A DNA stretch of 64,000 nt from Eutreptiella sp. 'Long Island Sound 2002' (Eukaryota; Euglenozoa; Euglenophyceae; Eutreptiales; Eutreptiaceae): positions 146,329,596 through 146,393,595 of the forward strand of contig OZ038381.1 in assembly GCA_964036045.1 (NCBI GenBank), written 5' to 3'. Position 1 is the first letter of the stretch, and each line of letters opens with the position of its first letter. The position numbers were made by a program, and so were the translations under genes. This document shows, piece after piece, positions 52,891 through 63,690 of this stretch. The notes under the pieces are model-generated. The model had not been told where the DNA came from, ran no database searches, and was given only the letters and a program-made list of their open reading frames with translations.

Positions 52891-53374
52891 ATAACACCAA
52901 TATTTTAAGAAATTTCTGAGTGGTCTATCTTGTCACAGGCCTTGTCAATAGTACGTAAATGACTGTCGGCGATAAAAGACAACAACAGTCGCGACAAGCC
53001 CTCTGAAGCTTCTAAATAGCTTTCAAAATAGCTTTTAATACATTAACACCTTCTCAAATAGCATACAACATGATGAAATCACATTATAAGCATATGGAAT
53101 GTGATTATTCATGTATGGCTACTAATGTATCCTAGATCTCTGCTGTCTGTAGTGTACCTAAGAGCAGTAGACTCTAGCAGTAAGCTATAAGCCTCAAATA
53201 TGAGCCAAATAGGAGCAAATATCCTAGTCTCTTAGGATCTTGAAGCTCTGAGGAGGTCTAGTAGAGATCCTCCAGAGAGCTACTGAGATGTCCAAAGCTG
53301 CCAACATATTACAACTCTTCTACTCTGCTTCTACTACTGCTACTCCCCACGCTCAAGGCGATAGCTACCTCATC
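52891..53374. repeat. repeat R, right part
   Basis: Begins with the target duplication ATAAC and matches 17310-17793 (TTGTCACAGGCCTT through GCGATAGCTACCTCATCTT). Confidence 0.8.
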
Positions 53375-56300
53375 TTAGGCAGCACAAAAAGCAACAACAA
53401 AAGCGTACCCTTCAATACAGATACGCATTGGTATCCCATTCAAGTGTTGTCCTGCCTGTTTCGTCTAGCGGGCATAGGGGCTCGACATCTTCTATACCTC
53501 CTTGTGAACCCCGCTGCGGGTATAAAAGGCGTCAGAGGTTCGATGTCATTGGGTATCACTCTATAGTGCTTGCTAGGTAGTACGTAGCGGTGCGTTTAGG
53601 TTCAGAGAACAAATGAAGAGAAAAGGAAAAAAGAAAACAATTGCCAAGTCAAACTTTTTCATACGATCTCATACAAAAAACAAGCCAAAAATCGGTTGAA
53701 AATGTATCGTTGACCCCATTTACCTTTGCTCCTTGTTAAGGTGGCGTGGCGATGCATCGCCTGTGAAAGCTCATGATGTCGAAGCACCCTTGTTTACCAC
53801 CTGTTGTCTGAACATTTTGGCTGCAGTAATTGATTCAGCTTACCATTTCCTGCAACCAGAAAGAGAACCTGCTTTTCCTTTGGGTTCATAGGCCATTCAT
53901 CTCAAAATTTGTCATTGGAAAGATGCCACACCAGCGGCCTAGAACAAAGGCAAATGCAACACATTGCGCCCCTATGGTCACAGGAATGGGGCTCACGTGA
54001 TGCCATTCTCGTTTAATTGCCGTGATAGAATTAATCATAACTGTCGTCATTGCAGGTGTCCATATACGGTGCCGTTAATGACACAGAAAATCGATTCCAG
54101 GCATGCAAATATCAACGTAAAAAAGGCTTATATTCAGACATGTATTGGGTGTCGGAACACTAGTTCAATGAAGAAGGTTGCCACCTTGATTGTCATAGTA
54201 CAACACAATTCAAAACGTCACGTTCCAAGCCGCACCAATATTCCTACACGGAGGGATAAGAATTGCGGCTTTACTGAAATAAACGAAAATGGCACCAAAG
54301 CCGCAACATTTCGATGATGGTTACCGAAGCGTTATCAACAAGCGGGCAGAGCTAGATGGCATATGTAGTAATTTTGCGCAATTTGTAGTATGCAAAACCA
54401 CTTGCAATCGACCGCTTAAAGAGCATGGTGAAAACCGGAATTCCTTCTCTTTGCCGGAAAAAAGGAGAGCTTTTCAGAAACGTTTTTCGTTACCCACAAC
54501 ATAAAAGAATTGATGAAAAATCAAGCAATGAAGCGCCTCCAAGACCATGATACCATGATTCAGGACCTGCATAAACTTACATCAACCTGACATCAAAGTT
54601 CCACAATGTTCAAGAAGACTTACCAACCCCTTTATGGATGCAGTGCCACGGCGCAGAAATAATGCAATGAAAATAAGCGTCACTTGACGCGCTTACATAC
54701 ATATTTGTCATGGATAATGTTTGAAAACGAAACTTTCCAACTCTTTCCGAACAATAGCCGGTTACAACATGATACAAAATGGTCTTGCCAGCATAAACCA
54801 CCTCTGAAATGACCTCTTCTAACAATATTGCTAATTATTCCTTAGCTGCGGCTCTTGTTACCCGAGCGAACACTCCGTTGCACAACATTTCTAGCCTACA
54901 ATAAAGAAAACATTCCTCATACAACACCAAAAAACGATCATACCTTTCTCCTTGTAACATGCAACCTAGCCTGGACCTCTTTTGAGCAATATGGTGCCAA
55001 GAAGGATTTTGCACTAAGACAATCAACAAACTGTCAGTTTTCTTAAAAGAGCTATCGAGTGATGATGATGAATCGGCCCCAAATCATACATAGCATTCTG
55101 AACCAATTGTAAAATTTCTTTGTGCTAACTTAAAAATGAATTTCTTGGTAAAATTGAACCTGCCATGAATTGACAGATGATGCAAACACATGTGATCTGC
55201 CACTTGGGTGTCATTGCCCAACAAAAATGTTCTGCAGCGTGGACTGGCAGAAAACGATACAACTATTTCAGAACTGGCAACATTTTGGTTGTCATGACAA
55301 ATGTACGCCCTGAAAAATTCCTGCAAAACTTGAAAACAAAACTGTGGCCCGGAAACAACATTTGTAGAGCTACAACCACGGCTTAACCTCCCAGGCCTGC
55401 ACACGTGCCGCTCATGCACATGGTCTTGCCATGTGCGGTATCATCACTGCCCCCACCAAACACCCGACAAGCTGCCGCTCCCACTAATCGGGTGATACAA
55501 AATGCTGACCTCATCCTGAAACTCTGGGGAAATTTGCCTTCATACACTCAGAGGTGCTACTGAGTAACACACAAAGAGTAATTGTGGTGCGTTAGGAACC
55601 TATTGCCCCCGGCTACATCGGCCGAAGGAGCCTCAAGATTGATCTAAGTGCTGCTTCATTCCAATGAAAGAGCGATTGACGGGTTTTCAGAGACAGGGAG
55701 AGAATCTGGACACAGCGGGGGAGAGGGAGCGGTTCAGAAAGTATTGGTTTTGCTGACAGCCCCCTCAAAATGCAATGTGTATGCGAGGAAATAATAACCA
55801 GCATACTCGCTCAGCCCTGAGGATGCCCGCCCTAGGTTGTCGGGGTATTCGCAGTGAGACGAATCCAGGGCCCAGGAATGCCCTCCCATCAGCGCTAGCT
55901 ATGGGCATCACTGTCTGGCAACATTGACATGTCTGGGAGTCCGAAGAAGGTTCAGCCAGAAAGAAAAAGCAGAGCCAAGAGAGTTGTGGAACCCCACCAC
56001 CCTCTCGCGTTTTGGGAAACCCCTCCACACACTCCACAGAGAAATGGCATTTTTCCAAAGATGCCAAATCATTAAATCTTACCACCTTCTATCGCCGTTT
56101 AACATGCCTAATTCATGACACATGAAATGAGGGTGATGAGCTTACTGAAAAGGCATGTCAAACTGGAACACTGCCTACAAAAGTATCAGCAATTGCTTCT
56201 GTGCTGGCCCCTGGCATGGATGAGATTGTTGGCTCATGAGTGTATGCATTCCATTTGTTGTCGAGTGTGAAGAAAACGTGAACCAAACTTCTGCTCAGCA

Positions 56301-56889
56301 GCATGTGTGGTGCTTTCCATCCAGGCCCATGCAATGCCAAATGAAAGAACATCCCTTCTCCCTTGTCCCCACCAAGCATGAAGCAGAAGGGATTCACTGC
56401 TTGATTCAGTCCACAAGCAACAATTGAGACACCAATGTACTTGCAGACGTGATCGCTCACACCTTGCTTGTTGCTTTGGTGCCCTTGTCTGCCTTTGGGA
56501 TGCTTGTTTTGCTTTGAGGGTCTAATGGTCATATATTTGGTTATTGATCAGCAAGAGCTATGCTGCTTCCAGTGTGAGAGAAATGAATGCCTGTCTCTGT
56601 GCCGAACAAGGAGGTGGCCAACTTTGCAGCAATCCAGAATGCTGAAGAGAACTCTCAGGAGATGTCCATCTGAAACGATGTCTACCTTTACATCCATACT
56701 GATAAATTTGTGAGCAATTCAGGAATCGGAAAACCCTCGCCACATGGTTGGTATGCTTGCGCCTTGACGACTGTACGTTATGACCAAGGCTGCTTCCTCT
56801 CGGTTCAGCAGCTGGGACCTTGATGACTGCACTTGGTGAACCACAAGCTACTATTGCTGCTTGCACTCGGAGAGGTTGGTATTGTGCCC
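53375..56889. other. no securely recognised gene
   Basis: Several frames of 60-125 codons occur on both strands. The most protein-like is minus 56532-56158 (GLNQAVNPFCFMLGGDKGEG, then HGPGWKAPHMLLSR). It has no recognised domain, but it lies on the same strand as, and downstream of, the NAP1-like fragment and could be another decayed exon. No RNA gene or transposon ends were identified. Confidence 0.35.
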
Positions 56890-57349
56890 CAGCTAGCACG
56901 CCCTGGCCAGGCTCATCGTCGTCATCCTGGTCGTCATGGTGACCATCCCTGTCCAGTTGGAACTGCATGGTGTTGATGGTTTCAACTGTGTACCCGTCTA
57001 CTGCCTTAGGGATGATCCTGTCCTTTATAGTTCTGCCCAACTCGCAATCCTGCTCAATTTGCTCCTCCGGGTCCTGCAGTGCATCGTCATGCTCGTCGTT
57101 GTCGTTGTCATCTTCAGGGATGGTGGGGGGATTGAAGAGATTGAAGAAGCTCTCGCAAGACTCGGTTTGGGTCACCACGCGGGTTTTTTGGCCCCCTTTG
57201 TGCCTTGCTTCTTCTTCGTGACGGTGACAGTCAGGTCTTTCCCCTCTTTCCAGTCAATGTCGCAAACCCTCACACTTCTCAATCAGGATCTCGTCCTCCT
57301 CGGCCCATTGGTAGGATTTCGTCAGTGTGGTATTGGTGTATTTGCGTTG
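56890..57349 (-). pseudogene. nucleosome assembly protein (NAP1/SET family) C-terminal fragment
   Basis: Three successive minus-strand pieces match the conserved end of the NAP domain. First, YTNTTLTKSYQWAEEDEILI (from 57349, preceded by AG as at a 3' splice site). Next, DIDWKEGKDLTVTVTKKKQ. Then SCESFFNLFNPPTIPED followed by CELGRTIKDRIIPKAV and an acidic tail (DDQDDDDEPGQG). NAP1 proteins are histone H2A/H2B chaperones with this order and an acidic C-terminus. The pieces are out of frame with each other by one base at two homopolymers (TTT near 57266, A6 near 57190), so this is a decayed copy or carries assembly errors. LINE-like sequence directly upstream suggests the rest of the gene was displaced or lost. 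Confidence 0.6.
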
Positions 57350-57364
57350 CTATTATTTTGTAAA

Positions 57365-58440
57365 TGCTGTTCAGGAGGGCGATAGGCTTGTAATTGACGG
57401 GGTCCATGACGTCCCCCTTCTTACAAAGGAGGATAATGTTGGCCTTGAGCCACTTCTGGGATAGGGGCTGGTGAAGTTAGTGGTTGCAAACACACCAGAC
57501 AAAGTGTTGGATAGCAGGTTGGGGGAGATGTGTAAAGTGTAATTGTTTGTGAGGTCCCGTCCTCCTGCTTTGTTTGGTTTGGATCTTTTGAGGGTGTTTC
57601 TGGAGGACTCCCATGTCGTGTGAGGGAGGCAATTATGTTTTTTGGCTTCAGGGCTTTTTTGGGAGTGTGCGAGCAACTGATCCACGAGTGCACTAGGTGG
57701 CGCATATTCGAGGCTGCCCCAAAAGGGTGAGGAGCGTGGAGAAGAAGGCGTTGCTGACATCCTTCAGGTTGGAGACAGGCTGTATGGTGCTAGGGCGCTT
57801 TCTCCTCGCCATACAGGGTTGAGTGCCTCGTTGATTGTGCGTTTGATTCTGGTTTTTAGGACCAGCCACCGATGGAGTTTGGTGGTTGCAGCTTTGTTCA
57901 CTTTGGCTTCCCATTCCGTGATGTGCTGTTTGACCGCCTGCATGGACGTAGGGTAGGCCGGGTAACTAGGGAGGGGCAGAGAGTTCAGGAACGATTAGAC
58001 TTTCTTGACCAAGGCTGACGAATTGGGCTCGGACAGCGCTGGGATGGTGTGCTAGCTGGTAGCTACTTCCTCGACCAGCGCCTCAGTAAAACGCTCTATG
58101 TCCGATGAGGATAGAGAGTCGAACTGGAGGAGGGTGTATTCAAACCACTTGGCCAGGGGGGCGAGGGAATCCTTGTGTGTGGAGCGATCTTTTTCTGCGA
58201 GTTTCCGACAAACCTGTTGCTTAGTGCTGCAGGTCTCTGAGAAGGGGGGGGGGGGACTCCGATTTGTATGTGACCGGATTGTGACCAGACGTTTTGTCGT
58301 CCGTTTCAATGGTTGCGGACGTAGGGGCAAAAAGTTCAGAAAAGTATTCTGGTTTGCTCAGACTGGTGCTTGTTCCTTGTATTTGTTTCACAAAGGCCTT
58401 GCTGATCTTCCACAACTCAAAATGAAGTGCACACGAAGGT
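57365..58440 (-). pseudogene. non-LTR retrotransposon (LINE) reverse transcriptase remnant
   Basis: Minus-strand pieces in changing frames: KDSLAPLAKWFEYTLLQFDS and ERFTEALVEEVATS (58330-58052), EWEAKVNKAATTKLHRW near 57900, the region around RNTLKRSKPNKAGG with ISPNLLSNTLSGVF (57600-57500), then CKKGDVMDPVNYKPIALLNS and IYKIIA (57450-57355). The last string is the classic LINE RT block (KKGDxxDPxNYRPIxLLNxxYKI) that precedes the catalytic palm. The catalytic YADD region is absent because the sequence switches to the NAP1-like fragment. Several frameshifts make it a dead 3'-truncated copy. The endonuclease domain was not recognised. Confidence 0.6.
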
Positions 58441-58442
58441 AA

Positions 58443-58924
58443 TGTAGAGCAAGTCCAGGCACCGGATCAATCAAATCAGGACAAGTCGTTCCACAATCAA
58501 AACATCTGTAGCAGAGAGGGGCTGCAGATAGACAAAAGTAGATCTAAATACAAAGCTCCAATGGTTCGTAAACAGAATAGATGATTTTATGTGAAAACTG
58601 GCATGACTCAGGCTTCCAAGATAGCAACAAGCACTTCATGTGCACTCTTTTGGATAGAATGGAGTTGGTTAGGAACCTGGGGCAAAGGAGTTGGGCCAGA
58701 CACAGGATATGGCTTGGCGAGCATGGCCAAGCAACTGAATTAAGAATCAGTTAAAAGGTAGAACCACAATAAGTGGTATAATCAGTTGAGTATAGGGGTT
58801 CTGAGGTGGGGGAAGTAGGCTTAACCTACAAGGACGTAGGCAGAAGTGCCCACTTTTTTTCCGTATTACCTCCATGAAGGAAGATACCTCCGCTCAGTTG
58901 AGTGGTAGGGGTGAACTTCATGGG
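58443..58924 (-). repeat. diverged LTR of the retrotransposon 1 family, 3' portion
   Basis: Read on the minus strand, from CCCATGAAGTTCACCCCTAC to about GACTTGCTCTAC, it follows the LTR of retrotransposon 1 with many substitutions and small indels. It ends at the duplication ATGGG (58920-58924) where a 1.57-kb insertion begins. The other LTR piece is at 60496-60663. Confidence 0.75.
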
Positions 58925-59331
58925 TTCAGATCAAGCAGGATACGTACAAAGGTTCCCTTGGTGTTCCCCAGCATGCGCGCAACAACAGGAACACACCGTT
59001 CAAGCTCTTCCAGGCTAGGATGACCATGCCAATAGTGTATTGCATGCCGTAGTAGCAAGACGGCCAACGCTGTTGCGTTGAGGCTCTGGTCGTTCTTGTT
59101 AGAGTTTGTGGTAATTTGTTTGTTGTACCAGTTGTCCATCCACAACACAACCCACTGCTGGTGTATTTTGTTCCATTTAGTCTGTAACCTGACTGCGGCC
59201 CTTTCCTTCCCTGAAGGTGGGCTATATCGCGCCAGAGCCGACCTTGCTAAAATGCGCCGCTTCGCCCTACTCCCCTCTATCGCAATAACAGATTTTGGTT
59301 TTCCCTGGTACGGAACTGCACAGTGGCGCAT
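58925..59331 (-). CDS. unrecognised partial protein, truncated at insertion edge
   Basis: 136 codons from an ATG at 59331 contain QTKWNKIHQQWVVLWMDNWY, then DQSLNATALAVLLLRHAIHY and HPSLEELERCVPVVARML. The segment is protein-like, and from memory resembles repeat-encoded proteins of dinoflagellates with a WxDNWY motif, perhaps part of the transposase-like family at 3.2 kb. It runs into the insertion boundary (LLDLNP) and stops by chance four bases inside the LTR at 58918-58920, so the original C-terminus is missing. No function is assigned. Confidence 0.35.
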
Positions 59332-59994
59332 CAGTTAATAAAGGCGCCAGGCCCTTTCTATCAAAACAGCAACCCAACTCTTTCCCTCTGCCGCGATTGC
59401 CCTTTCAACGCTGCAACGCGTCCGTTCATTTTTGTGCAGACGCAGAAAAAACACAAACAACAATCGCGCGCCCTCGTCCCCCTGTTTTGGCCCTTCCCAC
59501 AATTCTTCTGCAATGTGATACGGCGTTTTCTCTGAGCAGACATCGCAGAATACTCCAGACGCTGCGGCCACTGTCTGACTGTCTTCTCAAGGTCCGACAC
59601 TTTATGCAGGGGCATTGTTACTGTGAAAAAAAATGGCGTAAATGTATCTACCTAAAAATCACTGTTCGAAAAACTTCCCCGCTTGAAACATCAACCTGTC
59701 AAACAGTTTTCGCGCGACCAAATCTTCAATTATTCGCTGGTCGCATGCACGGTTTACTGTAACTGTCTGGTGGCCCCACATTTAACTGTTTAGGCCCAAT
59801 TGCGGTAGCCAGTTGCGACGCGCTACCATTGCTGTTGGGCAGTGAAGTCAGTGGTGACCACAGTATGAAAACTAGAGATGCAGGCGGGACCTGCATGGGC
59901 GCCCAAGCGGCAGCGCCGCATCAGAGGGAATGTACATGCTCTGTAGTAGGTGGATCTGTCCATTTTGTGTTTCTATGCACGCTCATGACCTGCA

Positions 59995-60302
59995 TTGCGC
60001 GAGGCCTCGCGCAAACATCACGACCAATTTAATGTTTCTCATGCGCCATTCCATGCGCGAGGCCTCGTGCATGAAACTACAGTTTGTTCCGGAAAATTTA
60101 TACATTTAAAGATTCACGGATGTAGCGATATCGAGATTTATTCATTAATAGATCCATTTCTATCACTCCATCCTGATAATGGTACAAAGCTACGTGTCTA
60201 AATACGATAGGTTTCTCTTCTCCAACAACCTGCCTCATGGGTTGCGCTGTAGTACATTAATCTGACACAAATGAACGCCTTTGCGCGAGGCCTCGCGCAA
60301 AG
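59995..60302. repeat. three CGCGAGGCCTCGCG palindromes
   Basis: 59995-60014 is a perfect 20-bp palindrome. 60052-60073 is 22 bp with one mismatched pair. 60279-60302 is a perfect 24-bp palindrome. All share GCGAGGCCTCG. They extend the palindrome family seen at 0.1-0.9 kb. Confidence 0.85.
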
Positions 60303-60495
60303 AATGGACACAAAACAATACTGTTCCATATATCAGCCATGGGACCTGTCATCTCTACCACAATATTATTTCATTGTACCGGTTCGCAACGGTCCAGGCA
60401 TATCCATCAAACCAATTATTATTTGATGCTTTCCGAAACCTCTCGTTTTCCTACCCTATCTCTTGTTTTTGACCCTGCGAATTGAGCCGCCTAAG

Positions 60496-60663
60496 ATGGG
60501 GGGCTAGGGTTATAACCCTAGTTACTTTGAGAAAGTGTACTTTAAACTTCAAAAGAGTGATAAAAATGATTAAGTTAGTCTCAACCTGAACAAAAGGCTT
60601 TTAGGGGTGGCTTGGCCTGGGTCAATTACCCGAAGAAAGACATGGTAGTGACTTTTTCTTACT
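60496..60663 (-). repeat. diverged LTR of the retrotransposon 1 family, 5' portion
   Basis: On the minus strand it starts AGTAAGAAAAAGTCACTACC and matches the first 165 bases of the retrotransposon 1 LTR, up to ACCCTAGCCCCCCAT. Directly upstream is GGGGG, the polypurine tract. Confidence 0.8.
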
Positions 60664-60760
60664 CCCCCATGGAGTACTAGTAGATCAAGCTAGTAGGACC
60701 AAGGAAATGGGCTCAATGTTACCCAACGTCACCTCAGAAAATGCATTAAACCAGCCAATA

Positions 60761-61353
60761 GATTCGGGCCACCTCGCCCTCCTGTCGCCATCCTGTCGCC
60801 TCCCTGTCGCCTCCCTGTCGCTGTTTTGGCACTTTCAGCCCCCTGTCGCTCCCCTGTCGCTTGCCTGTCGCTTCCCTGTCGCTGTCCTGTCGCTCCCCTG
60901 TCGCTTTCCTGTCGCTTCCCTGTCGCTTTCTTGCCGCCCTCCTGTCGCTATCCTGTCGCTTCCTGTCGCTTCCTGTCGTTTCCTGTCGCCATGCTACTTT
61001 TTGCCTGGCGCCTTCCTGTCGCTCTCGTGTCGCTCTCCTGTCGTTCCCTCCTGTCGCTCTCCTGTCGCTATTTCCTGTTGCCTCCCTTTCGCCCTCCTGT
61101 CGCTTGCCTGTCGTCTTCCTACCGCCTCCCTGTCGCCTCCCTGTCGCCTCCCTGTCGCCTCCCTGTCGCCCAACGTGGTAACCTGTCGCTCTCCTGTCGC
61201 CTGCCTGTCGCTTCCTGTCGCTTCCCTGCTGCTTTCCTGCCGCTGGCCTGTCGTCTTCTTGTCGCCACCCTGTCGTCTTCCTGCCGCCACCCTGTCGCCT
61301 TCCTGTCGCTCCCTGCCGCATTTCACCGTCGCCTGCCTCGCGTGGCCCGAATC
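60761..61353. mobile_element. complete 593-bp TIR element (MITE-like) carrying the CCTGTCGC minisatellite
   Basis: The ends are GATTCGGGCCAC (60761-60772) and GTGGCCCGAATC (61342-61353), a perfect 12-bp inverted repeat, with TA on both outer sides (60759-60760 and 61354-61355). Inside is almost entirely 11-bp units. The host sequence is the 3' region of a retrotransposon 1 relative, and retrotransposon 1 itself (36330-36420) shows the same place without it. TA duplication suits Tc1/mariner-type transposases, but 12-bp ends are too short to assign. Frames of up to 231 codons across it are artefacts. Confidence 0.8.
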
Positions 61354-61484
61354 TAATGATACTCATAGAACCTTGTCGGACTGTAGGTACCCTTGAGAAA
61401 CAGTGTAATGTACCGTGAATGATGTCCCTTTGATGGGGCATTCCTCAAAGTCGCCAGCGTGCGGCGAAGGCTTTTGGTAAAAAT

Positions 61485-61575
61485 TTGGGAGTATTGGGGT
61501 CTGAACCCAGGACTTCCTCCGTAGAACACAAATGCTTGCCAACTAGGGTACAGTCGAACGCTGTAATGCGGACGG
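61485..61575 (-). other. tRNA-like segment in the inverted copy
   Basis: On the minus strand TACCCTAGTTGG (61539-61550) matches an A box and GGTTCAGACCC (61498-61508) a B box, in the same arrangement as 36166-36219. The anticodon region has diverged between the copies. Confidence 0.45.
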
Positions 61576-62546
61576 CGATCGCTGTATAAACAGCATTTTA
61601 GTAAACGTCCTGACCAAGGGCCAGGGCGGAGCAATACTCCAAATGGAGGGCACAGAACTCCGCTAGCTGAAGAAAATAGAAAATTGAACCAACAGGGAGT
61701 GAATCCTGTGTTTTAGCGAAAGGGGTAGCGATTTAAGAAGTCAAATCGCTGAACATTGACCAAACAACGTTAGAAATCGTCATTTGAAGGCAAAAACCCA
61801 AAGTCGCAGACGGGCGCAACAAGTGCGCACTCCCAAGAAGAGTTGCGCAACCGTAAACGGCTCCTGAAAAGGAAGGTATGTGCGGTGGTTTTCAAAGCAT
61901 TTGAGACATTCTTCTGCACAGTTGCATCAAAAATTTGATAAACTTTAGGAACAAGGATTGAACAGAAACCCACACAACAGAGCAGCTGGACAACCCACTT
62001 CTCAGGTATGTTAGTGTCATGTGACACACATGCATTGCGCTCGTGGTGGTAGTTTCGTTAAAACGCTAGGGCTGTCACCGTTGCGTTCGTTTGGGGTCTG
62101 GGCATTCACTTCCCTTGCTCTGCACAGGTCAAAACGGACATGAAAGGTAGGTAAAACGAATGGAGCATGCAGCGCGCACGTAGGGTTAGAGTATGCGCTG
62201 TGCTCGCGATGCACGTGCCTAATGTAGGCATTCACATGTTGTGGCACTTCCCTTGAGCACCCATCCACCCTTCCCCTCTTGTCACAGGCCAGAAAAGAAA
62301 ATGCCGTAGCGCTAAAATAGGGTTGCTCAAAACGCTTAGGCTTGTCTTGCGCTGTGCAGTTGCTCGACATCCCCTTTCCTTCTTCTGCAGGAAACAAGGT
62401 AAGAAGGGCATGCATGACACACGATGCATTAATCCTTTAGGTTTGTTTATAACTCGCCGTAGGGCAATTCAAACGCTTAGGGTTGTCTTTGCGTTCGTGT
62501 TCCCCTTCGGCATTCACATGGTGCGTGGTGAGTAAGGTAGGTAAGC

Positions 62547-62568
62547 CCAGGAGGAGCTCACCTCCTGG
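62547..62568 (-). promoter_or_regulatory. 8-bp-stem hairpin, same as 35285-35306
   Basis: CCAGGAGG and CCTCCTGG flank a six-base loop, identical to the hairpin in retrotransposon 1. Confidence 0.5.
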
Positions 62569-62718
62569 TTGTGTCTCGTGATGATTGGATGTAGTGGGTC
62601 AATGATAGGAGAAAGATTGTTGTCAATTGCCTCCCTTCCCTGCATACACACGATGCATGAAAGAGATGTAGGCTACGCACTGTGCACGCGGTATAACCGT
62701 TGTTTAGGCTACCCAGGG

Positions 62719-62752
62719 CTCCGCCCTACGTTCTATAAGAGAACGGGCGGAG
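62719..62752 (-). promoter_or_regulatory. covarying RNA hairpin in the inverted copy
   Basis: On the minus strand CTCCGCCC pairs with GGGCGGAG around an 18-nt segment with an inner GTTCT/AGAAC stem. Same length (34 nt) as 35149-35182, with three compensatory pair changes. Confidence 0.7.
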
Positions 62753-63690
62753 TCCTTAACTTTGCTTGCTTGCAGCTCGGTTAGCGGACAGTGTATATTT
62801 TTCGACCCGAAGACCTGTATATCACAGCGAGGGTAGTTAGGTTCCTCAGGCGCTAACCGAGCCACATCTGCCTTTGCTCTCAGGTGGGAAAGTTCAGGGT
62901 GATTGGTGCAGCAGCAGTTGCCTTCGGCAACTTTCCATCTTTCTGCCCAAGCTAAAAAGGGCGCAGATCACACAAACAAATTGGGTCAGAGAACGACTTC
63001 TTTGTGGACAACCCTTACTACAAGCCGTGCACATGGCACTCAGTTGCCTAGCGGCGCTGTGTTCTCTTGCAATCCAACAGGGGAGCCAATAGGGCTCATG
63101 AGCTCTTTGTCATGGCCACCCAGTAGTGTGTGTAGGGGTCAGGGTCAGCAAGCCTGGCAGGGACTGAGTGTGGTTGTGCTCACCCTGCCTCCGAAGGCTG
63201 GTGCTGGCATTAGTGAGTGTAGTGTAGGGGTGTCTCCGGCTCCGCGTGTTTTTCCTCGCGGTTAGGGGAGTGTGTTAGTTTTTGGCCATTAGAAAAATTG
63301 GCGTTTGTAAGCCCTTAGCACATTTGGCCACCCCTCCCCTTTAGTAGGTAGGGCTTTTGCCGTTTTCCCCAAAGGATAGGCGCGAGCACAGAAATCGGGC
63401 GCCATAGGAGTGGTAATAGTACCTGACTAGGACCTTCGGTTGGAGGTCAGCGAGGCCCGTCCGCGGGAGCCGGGCCCAGGTGTGAAGTGAGGCACATACC
63501 GACATACGTAGCACACTTAGGGGTATGGTAACCCCGTCAGAAAGGGTGGAACCCCATGGGTCTGGACAAGTTAGGGGTCCTAACTGTGGGCACGCTTGTC
63601 CCCAAAGAGGGTGGACACAGCTTGCTTCACAGCATCTTGCTTGTCATTCCCCGCTGGAGTAGCAAGCCACCGCTCTTTCTTAGCCCACGC

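Larger units (their letters stand above)
58925..60495. mobile_element. 1.57-kb insertion inside the diverged LTR
   Basis: It splits an LTR copy between GTGAACTTCATGGG and GATGGGGGGCTAGGG; ATGGG is present on both sides, a likely 5-bp target duplication. Terminal inverted repeats are not evident, so the element type is unknown. Contents: a partial minus-strand coding frame reaching the edge, about 600 bp of AT-rich sequence, and three AGGCCT palindromes. Confidence 0.55.
60664..63690 (-). mobile_element. inverted, pol-less 3' region of a retrotransposon 1 relative
   Basis: Read on the minus strand this follows 33990-36465 of retrotransposon 1 block by block: GGGAATGACAAGCAAG, CCCATGGGGTTC, GGGAGGGGTGGCCAAA, GAGAACACAGCGC, the hairpin at 62719-62752, GCATCGCGAGCACAGCGCAT, the tRNA-like segment and the polypurine tract. 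Similarity fades beyond about 63690 and no pol remains in the window, so this is a 3' fragment or a coding-deleted derivative. It is interrupted by the TIR element at 60761-61353. Confidence 0.75.
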
